From positions 62,001 through 126,000 of the forward strand of contig JAIXOR010000072.1 of assembly GCA_027486655.1 (NCBI GenBank): a DNA stretch of 64,000 bases, in the 5' to 3' direction. This DNA comes from Verrucomicrobiaceae bacterium (GTDB taxonomy: Bacteria > Verrucomicrobiota > Verrucomicrobiia > Verrucomicrobiales > Akkermansiaceae). Below the pieces are notes generated by a model. That model did no database searches and was not told the origin of the DNA. It saw only the letters and a program-made list of their open reading frames with translations. Both the position numbers and the translations under genes were made by a program. This document shows, one piece after another, positions 18,678 through 29,522 of this stretch; position 1 is the stretch's first letter; every line of letters starts with the position of its first letter.

Positions 18678-19445
18678 ATGAAATACAAACTGTTGTCCAC
18701 CGCGGTTCTGTTAGCCGCTTCGTTCGTCCACGCCGCCGATGGCCCGCTCAAGGAGAAGGCGCTCGCGGTTTCCTCCGCCCACAAGGACTCGGTGCTCTTC
18801 CTCAGCGCTGTGGTGGAGATCGAGATCTCCGCAGGCGAGGGGCAGACCAAGAAGGAGGAGCGCAAACTCGAAATGCTCGGCACCGTCATCGCCGCGGACG
18901 GCTTGATCGTGGCTCCGCTTTCGACGCTTGATGTCGCCTCCAACATCGATGGCAGGACGGTCAACGGCCCGCAGGGGCCGCTGAAGCTTTCCGCCAAGGG
19001 CACAACCAAGGAAGTGAAGATCCTGATGCCGGATGGATCTGAGGTTCCGGCCAAGGTGGCCTTCAAGGATCCGGATCTCGATCTCGCCTTCATCCGCCCG
19101 GAAAAGAAGGACGTGAGCGGCCTGGTCCCGATCAAGACCGGGGGAAACGCGCCCATCTCGCTGCTCGATGATGTCATCATCCTCGGCCGCCTCGGCAAGG
19201 ACCTGAACCGCGAGCCGGTGGTGCTTACCAGCGAGGTGATCTCGATGGTCACGAAGCCCCGCGTCTTCGCCAAGGTGGGGACCCAGGCTCTCGGCATGCC
19301 GGTGTTCAACCGCGATGGCAAGTTCGTCGGCATCGGTGTGAATCGTTTCTCCCCCAAAGGAGAGTCCGACGCGCAGGCATCCATGCCGTCGTCCGTGGTG
19401 CTTCCGGCTGCCGATCTGCTGGAGTCCGCCGCGCAGGCGAAGTGA
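18678..19445 (+). CDS. Trypsin-fold pseudoprotease, partner of the upstream HtrA
   Basis: This 255-residue exported protein has a signal peptide (MKYKLLSTAVLLAASFVHA). It has the layout of an HtrA protease domain: GTVIAADGLIVAP aligns with the strand before the catalytic His, DPDLDLAFIRPE with the Asp segment, and QALGMPVFNRDGKFVGIGV with the GNSGGPL region. The His position is replaced (APLSTLD) and the catalytic Ser is lost (ALGMP for GNSGGP); only the Asp (about 135) remains. It has no PDZ domain. It should therefore be catalytically dead, and may bind peptides or regulate the active HtrA encoded 22 nt upstream. The homology is my reading of aligned motifs. The longer upstream frame from 18285 overlaps HtrA and is not used. 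Confidence 0.75.
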   Translation: MKYKLLSTAVLLAASFVHAADGPLKEKALAVSSAHKDSVLFLSAVVEIEISAGEGQTKKEERKLEMLGTVIAADGLIVAPLSTLDVASNIDGRTVNGPQGPLKLSAKGTTKEVKILMPDGSEVPAKVAFKDPDLDLAFIRPEKKDVSGLVPIKTGGNAPISLLDDVIILGRLGKDLNREPVVLTSEVISMVTKPRVFAKVGTQALGMPVFNRDGKFVGIGVNRFSPKGESDAQASMPSSVVLPAADLLESAAQAK

Positions 19446-19471
19446 TAGGCCGGATAGCCGATGATTTCTCA

Positions 19472-19505
19472 AGACCCCGGATCCTTCCATCCGGGGTCTT
19501 TTTTT
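19472..19505 (+). terminator. Rho-independent terminator after the HtrA pair
   Basis: AGACCCCGGAT (19472-19482) pairs perfectly with ATCCGGGGTCT (19489-19499) across a 6-nt loop and is followed by a run of T. It ends the HtrA/pseudoprotease transcript. Confidence 0.92.
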
Positions 19506-19588
19506 ATCCTGGCTGGATCCGGAAAAAACGGAACAGGCCCAACTTCCGTTTGCTTATCTCCGATCCGGCGGTTTAAACTCAGGGCCAA

Positions 19589-20488
19589 ATGAAGAACGAA
19601 GTCATCGGATTTGTCGGCGTCGGGAGGATGGGGGCGAACATGGCGAGGCGTCTGGCGGATCTGGGATACCGCATCGGAGCGGTTCATGATCCGAATCAGG
19701 CGGTGGCTGCCTCGCTTGCCATCGAACTCAACAGCCGGGCGGCGGAAACACTGGGTGAAGTGACGGCTTCCTGTGATGTCATCTTCACGGTGGTTCCGGA
19801 CGACGAGGCCATGGCCGAGATCTTCGCCGGTGAGGGCTCGCTGCTGGAGGATGCGGCTGGCCGGGTGTTTGTGAATTGTGCCACCGTCAGTCCCGCCGCC
19901 CATGAGGAAGCGGAGCGACGCGCCAAGGCTGCCGGTGCCTCGGTGCTGGCGGCGAGCATGGCATCGAGCATCACCCAGGCACGCCAGGGCACCCTCTATC
20001 TGATGGTGGGTGGCGATGAGGCGGTCTTTGCCAAGGTCGCCGCGGTGCTCGCGGATCTTTCGGTTTCTCTGAAGCATGTCGGTCCCGTCGGACATGCGGC
20101 GAAGATCAAGGCACTGGTCAACATGGTGATGAATATCAACACCGCGGGTCTTGCCGAAGGTCTCGGGCTTGGCGCGGCGATGGGCATCGACCTGCAGGTG
20201 CTCAAGGAGATCTTCTCGCAGACCGGTGCGAACTCGCGGGTGCTGGAGACCGATGGAGATGATATGATCGGCCGTGAACATGATTGTTATTTCTCATCCG
20301 CCCACGCCGCCAAGGACAGCGGCATCGCCAATGCGCTTGCCGCCTCCGCGGGGGTGCGCGTCCCGCTTTCCCATGCTGCCGAGAACCAATACCGCCGCAT
20401 GGTCGAGCTGGGCCTGGGCGGTCTCGATAAATCGGGGGTGGCCGAACTGACCTTCCCCGGCCGCACCCTGGATACTCAACCCGACTGA
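19589..20488 (+). CDS. NAD(P)-dependent beta-hydroxyacid dehydrogenase (3-hydroxyisobutyrate dehydrogenase family)
   Basis: This 299-residue cytosolic oxidoreductase opens with the Rossmann motif GFVGVGRMGANMARRL, typical of the 6-phosphogluconate/3-hydroxyisobutyrate dehydrogenase superfamily. The catalytic Lys is in GHAAKIKALVNMV, where family members have GxxxKxxNN. Length matches the 290-300 residues usual for the family. The C-terminal helical domain is present (SSAHAAKDSGIANALAASAG). The likely substrate is a short beta-hydroxyacid such as 3-hydroxyisobutyrate, tartronate semialdehyde or succinic semialdehyde, and cannot be chosen from sequence. Upstream, AAACGGAA (19526-19533) and TTCCGTTT (19544-19551) form a small inverted repeat that might be regulatory. 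It is 3 nt from the next gene and so in an operon with it. Confidence 0.85.
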   Translation: MKNEVIGFVGVGRMGANMARRLADLGYRIGAVHDPNQAVAASLAIELNSRAAETLGEVTASCDVIFTVVPDDEAMAEIFAGEGSLLEDAAGRVFVNCATVSPAAHEEAERRAKAAGASVLAASMASSITQARQGTLYLMVGGDEAVFAKVAAVLADLSVSLKHVGPVGHAAKIKALVNMVMNINTAGLAEGLGLGAAMGIDLQVLKEIFSQTGANSRVLETDGDDMIGREHDCYFSSAHAAKDSGIANALAASAGVRVPLSHAAENQYRRMVELGLGGLDKSGVAELTFPGRTLDTQPD

Positions 20489-20491
20489 ACC

Positions 20492-21223
20492 ATGACTTCG
20501 AGCGTGATCCAGAATGCCGCCGGTGAGCGGATCGATTTGTCCTTCCACCCCGGCCCTCGCCGGGAGTCGCTGGTGGTCCTCGGCCATGGGCTCACGGGCA
20601 ACAAGGATCGTCCCTTGCTGGTGGCGCTGGCCGAAGGGCTTTCGGAACGCGGTTGGCCGTGCATGCGCATCAGTTACCCCGGCCATGGAGATTCAGGCGG
20701 GCGCTTTGAAGACGCCACTCCCTCGAAAGAGGTGGGGGATCTGAGGGCGGTGCTCGAATCGGTGCCGGATTGGGTGCGGGTGGCCTACATCGGCCACAGC
20801 ATGGGATCGGCCGTCGGGGTGATGACCGCCGCGAGGGATCTGCGCATCCGCCTGTTGGTTTCGCTCGCGGGGATGACCCACACCGCGGCGTTCTTCGAGC
20901 GCGAGTTCGGAAATCTAACACCCGGCCGCGATGTGATGTGGGAGGAGGACGAATTTCCGCTTTCCCAGGCTTTTGCGGACAACCTGCGGGAGATCGGCAC
21001 GATTCTTCCGGATGCGGCGCGCGTGACCCAGCCGTGGTTGTTGATCCACGGTTCGGAAGACGATCTGGTCCCGGTGCAGGACGGCCGTGATGCCTACGAA
21101 TCCGCTCCCGGGGTGAAGCAGTGGCTCGAGATCCCGGGGGCCGGTCATTCGTTTGACGAGACCACCTATCCGGTCGTGCTCGATGCGGTGGACGCCTGGT
21201 TGCTCCGGCATTTCGCCCAGTGA
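20492..21223 (+). CDS. Alpha/beta hydrolase (serine hydrolase)
   Basis: This 243-residue cytosolic enzyme has the alpha/beta-hydrolase pattern: an oxyanion-region HGLTGNKD motif, the nucleophile elbow GHSMGSA, the acid in HGSEDDLVP and the catalytic His in GAGHSFDE. It resembles the Ser-hydrolase/acyl-aminoacyl-peptidase-like and YqiA/Dlh-type groups; the substrate cannot be told from sequence. It starts 3 nt after the stop of the dehydrogenase gene, so the two are likely translated together and may act in one pathway. It converges on the beta-helix gene with 13 bp between. Confidence 0.85.
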   Translation: MTSSVIQNAAGERIDLSFHPGPRRESLVVLGHGLTGNKDRPLLVALAEGLSERGWPCMRISYPGHGDSGGRFEDATPSKEVGDLRAVLESVPDWVRVAYIGHSMGSAVGVMTAARDLRIRLLVSLAGMTHTAAFFEREFGNLTPGRDVMWEEDEFPLSQAFADNLREIGTILPDAARVTQPWLLIHGSEDDLVPVQDGRDAYESAPGVKQWLEIPGAGHSFDETTYPVVLDAVDAWLLRHFAQ

Positions 21224-21236
21224 AATCCACCCGGAC

Positions 21237-23342
21237 TCACTGCGGCGGGGCAGGGGGGGGCTCCATCGGCGGACAGGGATGGGAGGCCGCGAGCTTCTTC
21301 CATGCATCGTCTCCGTAAACGCCGGCGAGCGAAGGGTCGAAGACTTGGAACTGGATCGCTGCCAGTGCCGGATGAGTGGGATCGAGCCGGAAGTCGCGTT
21401 GGGAGGCATCCCTGAACTTCGGGTCGGCGATGAGGGAGTTCGGGTCCTGCCCGCTTTCCTGCCATTGGGCGAAGGTTTTCCCTGAAAAATCGAAGCTGCC
21501 GCCATCGGTCCGCCAGTAGAGGTTGTGGTCGAGTTTTACGCCGGGATCGGTCCACGGTCCGTTGAGCAGGGCACCGGAGTCCCAGAGGACGATGTTGCGG
21601 GTGAAGGTGAAGGACAGGTGCTCTTCGCGGCGGGTCCGTTGCAGTTGGTGTTCCCTGGCGAAGGCGAAGATGTTGTTTCGGATCAGGTTGTCCTTTCCGT
21701 AGTGCTGGTGGAAGCCGCCGGTCTTGGTGTGGTGGACGAGGTTGTTTTCCAGGGTGATGCCGGTGCTTCCTTCATCGGTGTAGAGTCCCCAGCCGCCGTA
21801 GAGGTAGGAATGGATGTCATGGCAGTGGTTGTGGGCGATCACCGTGCCCTCCGAAGGGCCAAGGGTGTAAACGGCGCCCATGTCGCTGAGAGTACCGAAT
21901 CCGAGGTGGTGGATGTGGTTGTACTCGATCCGGTTGCGCTTGGCCTGGCTGGGTCCATACCCCCAGCGCCAGCCGACGGAGATGCCGGTGTAGCGGAAGT
22001 CCGCGATTTCGTTGTGGGAGATCCGGTTGTCCGCGGAGTGTCCAATCCAGACGCCCACGGCACCGGCGAAGAGGTGGCCTCCGGACTGGATGATGTTGTT
22101 ATCCACGATGCATGCGCCGGTGCGCTCCGCTTCGGTCGGTTGATCCCGATCCCACCCTTGGCCGATGCGGATTCCGCCCGCGCCGAGATCATGGAGGCGG
22201 GTTTTGACGATGCGGCAGCCGCGGCAGCCACGGCGAAGCCAGATGCCGTGGTTCGCGGTGTGGGCGATTTCGCAGTCTTCGAACGAGACGTTTTCCGCAT
22301 CGTCGGCCGTGATGCTGGACGGGATTCCGAAGGCGGCCTGGTGGTCGCCGTGACCTTCGTCCGGAAGCACATGGCCGCTGTGGTGGAAAACAAGACCGCG
22401 AAAGGTGAGGTGGGAAACCGGACGCCCCGCTTCACCCCGGAGGATGAGAAACTGCGGGGTGACGGGAGCGGTGACGCGGGCTCCGGCCATGTCCTCGCCG
22501 GGCAGCGGGATGTAGGACAGCGTGCCGTCGCGGGCGAGAAACCATTCGCCGGGCGAGTCGAGCGCGCTGCGGAGGTTTTCGAGATGATAGCGCTGGTCCT
22601 TGCTCCATTTGAAAAACGGCCAGGGTGCCGGTGCGGTGGTGATGAGCCGGTTGTGGGTGCGGTCCGCCAGCGCGATTCGGTGCCGCGAGGTCTCCCATGA
22701 ATGATAGACCACTGCGGTGATGTCGCGGGTTTCCTCGGGGCTCAGTCCGAAGGCACCTGCAAGGTCCGTTCCCCGGCCGACGATGGCACGGGCGGAGAGG
22801 TCGGTCTCACCCGTGCCGGAAGGATCCGGTCCGCGATCGAGGCGATGGGCCATGAAGTGGTGGAACTTGTCCGGCGTCCGTGCCCGTGTCGCGCGGCGGC
22901 CGTTGACCCAAAGTTGTTCGAACCTCCACGGTGCGTCGTCGACCGTCGGGATCCGCGTGGTCCAGACGGGGGAGGGGCCGGGTTGCCATCCTTGAATGGG
23001 GCGGCCTCCATCGAAAACGGGTCTGGCTCCCGGGGCCGCTTCGTAAACCACGGGTGATTCCGCTCCTCCGCCATCTTCCGGGCCGAATACGACGGCTTGA
23101 CCAAGCGGGTAAGTGCCTTGGGCAACGCGCACGGTGATGGCTGCGGAAGGATGGGCGGCCCTTGCCTTGCGAACGGCAAGCCGGGCCCCGTCGAGGGTGG
23201 AAACCGGTTGTCCGATGGATCCATCCGCGGAATCGGAACCCTGCGGGGACATGTGAAGCACGATCGTTTCCCCGGAAAATCCGCGGATGGTAAGACCGAA
23301 CAAGAGGGCGAGCATCGCCGTGGCGGATCTGGGCAGGGGCAT
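21237..23342 (-). CDS. Secreted right-handed parallel beta-helix protein
   Basis: This 701-residue exported protein has a signal peptide ([22 protein letters not shown]). After an N-terminal [16 protein letters not shown] segment (a DUF1565-like start of pectate-lyase-fold proteins) comes a chain of short beta-helix turns with repeated N-x-I and H-N-x-I steps: [46 protein letters not shown] and IRNNIFAFA. This fold binds or cleaves polysaccharides, so a carbohydrate-active role is likely, but no catalytic site is obvious. The ATG at 23342 was chosen because it opens the signal peptide; the frame is open further into the neighbouring gene. A Pro-rich tail ends the protein. Confidence 0.85.
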   Translation of the reverse strand: MPLPRSATAMLALLFGLTIRGFSGETIVLHMSPQGSDSADGSIGQPVSTLDGARLAVRKARAAHPSAAITVRVAQGTYPLGQAVVFGPEDGGGAESPVVYEAAPGARPVFDGGRPIQGWQPGPSPVWTTRIPTVDDAPWRFEQLWVNGRRATRARTPDKFHHFMAHRLDRGPDPSGTGETDLSARAIVGRGTDLAGAFGLSPEETRDITAVVYHSWETSRHRIALADRTHNRLITTAPAPWPFFKWSKDQRYHLENLRSALDSPGEWFLARDGTLSYIPLPGEDMAGARVTAPVTPQFLILRGEAGRPVSHLTFRGLVFHHSGHVLPDEGHGDHQAAFGIPSSITADDAENVSFEDCEIAHTANHGIWLRRGCRGCRIVKTRLHDLGAGGIRIGQGWDRDQPTEAERTGACIVDNNIIQSGGHLFAGAVGVWIGHSADNRISHNEIADFRYTGISVGWRWGYGPSQAKRNRIEYNHIHHLGFGTLSDMGAVYTLGPSEGTVIAHNHCHDIHSYLYGGWGLYTDEGSTGITLENNLVHHTKTGGFHQHYGKDNLIRNNIFAFAREHQLQRTRREEHLSFTFTRNIVLWDSGALLNGPWTDPGVKLDHNLYWRTDGGSFDFSGKTFAQWQESGQDPNSLIADPKFRDASQRDFRLDPTHPALAAIQFQVFDPSLAGVYGDDAWKKLAASHPCPPMEPPPAPPQ

Positions 23343-23397
23343 GAGTGGTGTCTTCTGCCTACGCGGATCGGCGCATGAATCCTTCCTGCCTGTTTGT

Positions 23398-26300
23398 CTA
23401 ACGGGTTTGGCGGTTCTGGCGGGAGATGACCAGGGTGGCGATCGTGCCGCAGCCGAGGATGAAGATGAGGAGGACCGCACCGCAGAACTTCTGGGTGTCC
23501 ACCTCGCCCTCGGGTTCGGCGTAAGTGGAGGTGCCGGGTGTGGCTTGCGTCCGGTGCCAGGGCAGCGGCTTGCGCAGGGCGTAGAACACCACGCGGGAGA
23601 ACTTGTTTCGGTAGTCGTTGCGGAAGGTCTCCGCCTCGCGGACGATGAGATCCACGCGTTCGTTGACAAAGAACTCGGATGCCGGCCTCGCCTTCGGGTT
23701 TTCCTCGGGCCAGACCTTCATGGTTTCCACTTCGATCCGGGTGCCGGAGGTGGAGATGCGGCGGATCCGCTTCACCAGGGCGGCGGCTTCCGCCTTGGTT
23801 TCCGCTCCGGCGGCCAGCAGGCGGCGCAGGCCTTCCTTGGCGAGCTCGAAGCGCATGGCCTCCTCCGCATCCATCGGTGCCTCCAACTGCCGCACGCGGT
23901 CGATCCGGCGTTGGAGCCGGACACGCTCGACTTCAAACGGATTTCTAACCGCCTGAGAGACGATCATCGCCTCGTAGGCGTAGCGCAGCGGCATGACGGA
24001 GGCCGGCACCGGTACGCCGCCCCTTTCCCGGACTTCCTTGGTGTTTTGGAACAGCCCGTGGTTCATCTCCTTGTAGGGCACCAGCGCTCCGGCGAGAAGC
24101 ATCTGCGGAACGAGCAGCAGCGGCACCGAGGTGAGCGCCGCCCGCTCGCTGCTCACGATCGAAGAAACCACCAGGGCCATCGCGGTGCCGGTGAGTGCGG
24201 TGATGGTCATCCACAGCCAGTGATAGAAAAGCATGCCCTCGATCTCCAGAAAGTGGTTGCCCACAATCAGATAGGTGAGGCACTGGATCGCCGCGACCAA
24301 CCCCAGCGCGCAGAACTTGGCGGTGACGTAGGACGATGCGCCGGGCTGGCAGTTTCTCTCGCGCCGCAGGATCGGCCGGTCCCGCAGCACTTCGGTGGCG
24401 GAGTTTGTCAGACCCAGGAACATGGCCACCGTGGCACTCAGGAACAGGTAGGCGGGAATGTGCAGCGCGGTCGAGAACTCGTAAGGCCCGTCCGGCGACG
24501 ACCGCAGCGTGATGGAGACCAGCGCGGCCAGCAGCGGTGCTTCCAGAAAGGTGCTGTAAAGCGTGCCGCGGTTGCGGACCTTGGAAAGCAGCGAACGCAG
24601 GAAGTGCGTGGCGAAAATGGCGATGACCGCCCGAAGCCTGCGCGTCGGCTTCGGAGGCAGCGGCAAATGCTCTTCGGCCTTCGGATCGCCGAGCCGGGAA
24701 ATCGGCCCGCCGCCGGTGCGGATGGCCTGCATCAGGTCCGCGCTTTCAAAACGCTCCTGCCAGAACGAGGGCGGGAACCGGCGGGCCGCGCCGGTGTTGG
24801 AGCCGCCGCCGATGGCGCTGAGCGGGGTTTCCAGCACATCGAACACAAAGTCCGCGCCAAGCGGGGACTTGGCGGTGACCGAGGGATGGCTGATGCCGAG
24901 CTCGTCGCAGGCGTCGCGGAAATAACCCACCATCCCGGCGGGGGTGCCGAAGTAGGCGAGACGTCCGCCGCTGTCTAACAGAATGACCTTGTCGAACAGC
25001 CGGAGGACGGGAGCTCCGGGGCGGTGGAGCGAGGCGATCACGATCTTGTCGCGGGCCAGCGAGCGCAGGGTTTCGGCGACGTGCTCCGAGTCCTTGGAAG
25101 ACAGCCCGGAGATGGGTTCGTCGAAGAGGAAGACCTCGGCGCGGCTGCCGAGGTCCACTCCGAGATTCAGGCGGCTGCGTTCACCTCCGGAGATGGTTTT
25201 CTCGCCGGGACTGCCCACCCGCCGGCGGGCGATCGATTGCAGGCCGAGTTCGGCAAGCATGCTGTCCACGCGGCGTTCGTGCTCTGCGAGGGACAGCGCG
25301 GGCCTGCGGATGGTGACGGCGTGGCGGAGGTGCTCCCGCACGGTGAGCTGCGGATTGAGTGCTTCCTCCTGTGGCATGTGCGCAATGAAAGGGACCAACT
25401 GCTCGCGGCGCTCGTAGAGCGGGATGCCGTTGAGTTTCACCTTGCCGCGGGTGGGTTCCTTCTGACCGGAGAGCACGGAAAGCAGGGTGCTTTTTCCACT
25501 GCCGCTCGGGCCGATGATGCAGAGCATCTCGCCGCGTTTGACCTCGAAGTTGATGTGGTCCAGGGCGCGCGCCCCGGGGCCGAAGTCGTGGATCAGGTCC
25601 TCGACGCGCAGGGACTCGATGAGCGTGCGTTCCTCATCGAGGAAGCCCTCGCTGAAGCGGCAGCGCACCGCCTGGCTCCCGGACAGGCGGATGAGCGAGC
25701 CATCCCTCAGCGTGGCGGACAGGCGGACCGGAGCGCCGTCGACAAGGATGGGGCCGTTGCTTTCCCGCACTTGCAACTCGCCCTCGGCGCGCTGGGCGTC
25801 GTAGCGGATGAAAAGCACGGTCTTGGGTGAAAGCTTGGGGCCTAACAGGAGGTCGCCACGCGTGAGCGAGGCGGCGTCGTTGGAGACCAGGTATTCCTGC
25901 CTGTCCCCGGCGAGGCGGAAGCGGCGGCCGGACTGGGTGGCCTTGCGGCGGAGCTCGTTGATGGAGAGGCTGAAGCCGGATTCGTCGCCGAGCCGCTCGT
26001 GGTTGCGGCAGGTGACGACGTCGCCGCGTTTCAAGGGGCCCTTGCTGCCGGCGTGGAGTCCGGTATCGCGCAGGGCCTCGACGTAGGCTTCAAGGCCGAA
26101 GCGGACGCGCAGCGCGCTGTGGCGCCCGATCGTGCGTTCCGCGGTGAGTCCGGATTCACCGGCCTCCAGATAGATCGCCGGGGCGTTGCCCGTGCGTTTG
26201 ACATCGAGGAAGAACAACAGGTCCTCGAAACTCAGGGTCCAACCGGGGACCACGAGTGGCTGGCGCTCGCGCATCCGCAGGAACGAGCCGGTCTCCACCG

Positions 26301-26973
26301 AGCGGCCGCGGATCCACAACGGTGCGGAGCCGGTGTTGCGGACGAGGATGAGATCCGCCGCCCGGTAAACGCGGAACTCGTGATCCACAGCGGCAGGGGG
26401 CAGGATCACGTCGGCCCCGTCCCGGCCGAAAATGAGGCGCTCGAAGGGGAGTTCGGCACCATCCGCCACTTCGAGGTCGCCGCGCATTTCCCGGAGGATG
26501 GCCCCGCCGAGTTCGGGCTTGCCGAGCCGGCGCATGAAGATCTCGAAGCTCGCCCGGTTTCGCTCGGAACGCCCGGCGGCATCCACCAGCGTGAAGAGCT
26601 GGAGGCCGAGGGCGAGCTTGCCCGCATCGTCGTAGATGTCCTTGAGCTCCACCGCGAGGCTCTGCACGGGCTGGGGATTTCGCACGGCACGCTGGAGGCG
26701 GCGGGCCAGCCAGCCATGGTCCACTTCAGGAAACGCACTGCGCAGCATGTCGAGGATCAGGTCCCCCTCGAGGGCGCTGAGTTCGCCATCCAGCGTGGCA
26801 AACGAAGTGAATGCATCCACCAGAACCCCCACCTGGGCATCCGCACCGGGGCGGAGCGCGCGCAGGCGTCCCACTCCGGGGATGGCGCGCAGCCAGCCGA
26901 AGACGCGCTCCCGGCCAAGGGATCGCCAACCGGAGGCAGGCTGGGAGTCTTGAGGTGCCGGAGGGGATTCCAC
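23398..26973 (-). CDS. TerB-like/FHA-like/ABCG-type ATPase-permease fusion
   Basis: This 1,191-residue single-chain half transporter has an unusual soluble front end. Residues about 45-165 look like a TerB helical domain ([31 protein letters not shown]). About 185-450 hold beta-rich, FHA-like segments ([16 protein letters not shown]). The ABC ATPase follows (about 455-690): Walker [10 protein letters not shown] near 485, Q-loop [14 protein letters not shown], signature [10 protein letters not shown], Walker B VFLFDEP, H-loop ASLHRP. An ABC-2/ABCG membrane domain begins near 790 with several hydrophobic helices and a large soluble loop before a last helix ([18 protein letters not shown]). The substrate is unknown. 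FHA domains bind phosphothreonine, so kinase control is possible. The stop codon is a rare TAG within GTTAG. Confidence 0.85.
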   Translation of the reverse strand: MESPPAPQDSQPASGWRSLGRERVFGWLRAIPGVGRLRALRPGADAQVGVLVDAFTSFATLDGELSALEGDLILDMLRSAFPEVDHGWLARRLQRAVRNPQPVQSLAVELKDIYDDAGKLALGLQLFTLVDAAGRSERNRASFEIFMRRLGKPELGGAILREMRGDLEVADGAELPFERLIFGRDGADVILPPAAVDHEFRVYRAADLILVRNTGSAPLWIRGRSVETGSFLRMRERQPLVVPGWTLSFEDLLFFLDVKRTGNAPAIYLEAGESGLTAERTIGRHSALRVRFGLEAYVEALRDTGLHAGSKGPLKRGDVVTCRNHERLGDESGFSLSINELRRKATQSGRRFRLAGDRQEYLVSNDAASLTRGDLLLGPKLSPKTVLFIRYDAQRAEGELQVRESNGPILVDGAPVRLSATLRDGSLIRLSGSQAVRCRFSEGFLDEERTLIESLRVEDLIHDFGPGARALDHINFEVKRGEMLCIIGPSGSGKSTLLSVLSGQKEPTRGKVKLNGIPLYERREQLVPFIAHMPQEEALNPQLTVREHLRHAVTIRRPALSLAEHERRVDSMLAELGLQSIARRRVGSPGEKTISGGERSRLNLGVDLGSRAEVFLFDEPISGLSSKDSEHVAETLRSLARDKIVIASLHRPGAPVLRLFDKVILLDSGGRLAYFGTPAGMVGYFRDACDELGISHPSVTAKSPLGADFVFDVLETPLSAIGGGSNTGAARRFPPSFWQERFESADLMQAIRTGGGPISRLGDPKAEEHLPLPPKPTRRLRAVIAIFATHFLRSLLSKVRNRGTLYSTFLEAPLLAALVSITLRSSPDGPYEFSTALHIPAYLFLSATVAMFLGLTNSATEVLRDRPILRRERNCQPGASSYVTAKFCALGLVAAIQCLTYLIVGNHFLEIEGMLFYHWLWMTITALTGTAMALVVSSIVSSERAALTSVPLLLVPQMLLAGALVPYKEMNHGLFQNTKEVRERGGVPVPASVMPLRYAYEAMIVSQAVRNPFEVERVRLQRRIDRVRQLEAPMDAEEAMRFELAKEGLRRLLAAGAETKAEAAALVKRIRRISTSGTRIEVETMKVWPEENPKARPASEFFVNERVDLIVREAETFRNDYRNKFSRVVFYALRKPLPWHRTQATPGTSTYAEPEGEVDTQKFCGAVLLIFILGCGTIATLVISRQNRQTR

Positions 26974-27136
26974 GCCCGGTTTCTAGGCAGACGGAACGGC
27001 CGCCCGCAAGAATCGCTACGCAAAAAAGGGGTTTGCTTTTCAACCCCATGAGTTATCCTGCCGTGCCCCCGGGCGATTCCACGGGAGCGGCCTCCGCGCC
27101 GACCTTTCGCTGCCGCCCGGGTTTTTTCACGCCGCC

Positions 27137-29488
27137 ATGTCCGATTCCCCGAACTCCACTCCTCCAAACCACTCCTCCAACCGGCCCAACGGAGAATCCA
27201 ATGGTTTCAACTGGCGCATGTTGATCCTTCTGGGGCTGGCCTCGGTGTTCATCGGGCTCGCGTTTTTCGGCAGCCCGATGGGGAAATCCTCGCGGACCCT
27301 GACTTATTCCCAGTTCAAACAGGCCTGGGACCAGGGTCGCATCGTGGTGGATGACACCAAGAGGCCGCTCAAGGTGATGACCAGCGATACCGCCTACGAC
27401 GCGGTGATCGTCGGTTGGGAAAAACCCAACCCGGTGATGCCCAAGAATCCGGATCGCAAACGCTCGGATTTCAGGGTGCTGGTGAATCTGGAACTCCAGG
27501 GTGCCGAGATCAAGGAGCTGCTCGGCGAGAAAGTTCAGATCAAACAAGTGGCGGAGATGCCCGTGGAGGGTGACCTTGAGTCCCTTTCGCTTGCGGATTT
27601 CCGGAGGTCTCTGGCGCTCGACGAAGTGCGCCGGGACGATGCGGTGAATCCGCTGCGCATCCTCACCAACACCGGGTCCAAGGAGGCGGTGATTGTGGGT
27701 ACCCGCGAGGTGGTCACCAACATGGAGGCCCCCAAGGATCCCAACGGCAAGGCGGTGGAGCCCTCGCCATTCCGTGTGGAGGTTTCCGCAGCCATTCAGG
27801 GCGAGGAACTTCGCAAGCTCGTCCAGGACAAGGCGGTCTACGAGCGCACCACGGATTACCTGAAGAACATCCTCTTCACGTTCTTGCCCTTCCTTCTCGT
27901 CATCGGCATCCTGTTCTTCCTCTTCCGCCAGCAGATGAAGTCCGCCGGGCGCGGCGCGATGTCCTTCGGCAAGTCCAAGGCCCGCCTGCTCACCATGGAC
28001 CGAAACAAGGTCACCTTCAAGGATGTGGCCGGCATCCAGGAGGCCAAGGAGGAGCTTTTTGAAATCGTCGATTTCCTCCGGGATCCCCGCAAGTTCCAGA
28101 AGCTCGGCGGCTCCATCCCCAAGGGCGTCCTGATGGTGGGTCCTCCGGGAACCGGCAAGACCCTGCTCGCCCGTGCCATTGCCGGTGAAGCGGATGTGCC
28201 GTTCTTCTCAATCTCCGGCTCGGACTTTGTCGAAATGTTCGTGGGCGTCGGCGCCTCCCGGGTGCGCGACATGTTCGAGCAGGGCAAGAAACATGCACCC
28301 TGCCTCATCTTCATCGATGAGATCGACGCCGTGGGTCGCCACCGCGGCCACGGCATGGGTGGCGGGCATGACGAGCGCGAGCAAACGCTCAACCAACTCC
28401 TTGTCGAAATGGACGGCTTCGATACCCAGGAAGGTGTCATCATCATCGCCGCGACCAACCGCCCCGATGTGCTCGACCCTGCGCTGCTGCGCCCGGGACG
28501 TTTCGACCGCCAGGTCACCATCAACCTGCCCGATGTGAACGGCCGTGAGGAAATCCTTCGTGTCCACGTGAAGAAAATCAAGCTGGCCGCCAATGTCGAT
28601 CTCTCGCGTGTGGCCAAGGGCACCCCGGGATTTTCCGGTGCGGAACTGGCCAACCTCGTCAACGAATCCGCGCTCCTCGCCGCACGCCGCGGGCTGAGTG
28701 CGGTGACGCTCGACGAGATGGAGGAAGCCCGCGACAAGGTGCGCTGGGGCCGCGAGCGCCGCAGCCTCGCCATGTCCGACAAGGAAAAGATCGGCACCGC
28801 CTGGCACGAGGCCGGCCATGCCTATCTGAACATGGTGCTCCCTCACACCAATCCACTCCACAAGGTGACCATCATCCCGCGCGGGCCTTACCTTGGCGCG
28901 ACGATGTATCTGCCGGAGGGCGACAAGTATTCGACGCAGAAGAAGGAGGCGCTCGCCAACCTCGTGGTCACCATGGGCGGCCGCATCGCGGAGTCCTTCC
29001 ACAGTGATGATGTTTCCAACGGAGCCTCCGGCGACATCCGCCAGGCCACCTCACTGGCGCGCCACATGGTCTGCGAGTGGGGCATGAGCGAGCAACTCGG
29101 CATGGTCGAATACGGTGAGGGGGATTCTCCGGTTTTCCTGGCCCGCGACATGGCGAAGTCCCGCAACTATTCCGAGGAAACCGCGCGGGTGATCGATTCC
29201 GAGATCAAGCGCTTCATCGATGAGGCCTATCAGACGGCCGAGCGCATCCTCACCGAGGGGCGTGACAAGGTGGAGCTCATCGCCAACGCGTTGCTGGAGT
29301 ATGAGACGCTCGATGCAAACCACCTTCGCGACCTCATCGATCACGGAGTGATGAAGGATCCTCCTTCGGCTCCCAAGCCGCCGCCCGTTCCTGACGAGTT
29401 CAAGAAAAAGACCGTGGCCAAGGCTTCCGGTGAGGACAGCCGCGAAGACGACGGACCGATCCCCGGTGCCGTGGGTGCGACGGCTTGA
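27137..29488 (+). CDS. ftsH: ATP-dependent zinc metalloprotease FtsH
   Basis: This 783-residue membrane-anchored AAA protease degrades misfolded membrane proteins and some regulators. TM1 is near residues 32-50 ([17 protein letters not shown]) and TM2 near 245-265. The AAA domain has Walker A GPPGTGKT (about 337), Walker [13 protein letters not shown] and the second region of homology ending RPGRFDRQV. The peptidase site is H557-E558-A-G-H561, with an Asp ligand in [10 protein letters not shown]. FtsH is usually about 610-650 residues; the extra length lies in the periplasmic segment (residues 55-240), which contains two similar halves. The C-terminus is Pro/Lys-rich. The gene is divergent from the ABC fusion gene, with 163 bp between. 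Confidence 0.97.
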   Translation: MSDSPNSTPPNHSSNRPNGESNGFNWRMLILLGLASVFIGLAFFGSPMGKSSRTLTYSQFKQAWDQGRIVVDDTKRPLKVMTSDTAYDAVIVGWEKPNPVMPKNPDRKRSDFRVLVNLELQGAEIKELLGEKVQIKQVAEMPVEGDLESLSLADFRRSLALDEVRRDDAVNPLRILTNTGSKEAVIVGTREVVTNMEAPKDPNGKAVEPSPFRVEVSAAIQGEELRKLVQDKAVYERTTDYLKNILFTFLPFLLVIGILFFLFRQQMKSAGRGAMSFGKSKARLLTMDRNKVTFKDVAGIQEAKEELFEIVDFLRDPRKFQKLGGSIPKGVLMVGPPGTGKTLLARAIAGEADVPFFSISGSDFVEMFVGVGASRVRDMFEQGKKHAPCLIFIDEIDAVGRHRGHGMGGGHDEREQTLNQLLVEMDGFDTQEGVIIIAATNRPDVLDPALLRPGRFDRQVTINLPDVNGREEILRVHVKKIKLAANVDLSRVAKGTPGFSGAELANLVNESALLAARRGLSAVTLDEMEEARDKVRWGRERRSLAMSDKEKIGTAWHEAGHAYLNMVLPHTNPLHKVTIIPRGPYLGATMYLPEGDKYSTQKKEALANLVVTMGGRIAESFHSDDVSNGASGDIRQATSLARHMVCEWGMSEQLGMVEYGEGDSPVFLARDMAKSRNYSEETARVIDSEIKRFIDEAYQTAERILTEGRDKVELIANALLEYETLDANHLRDLIDHGVMKDPPSAPKPPPVPDEFKKKTVAKASGEDSREDDGPIPGAVGATA

Positions 29489-29522
29489 ACGGTTCCGCGT
29501 CCCCAGGCTGATCGACCGCGCC

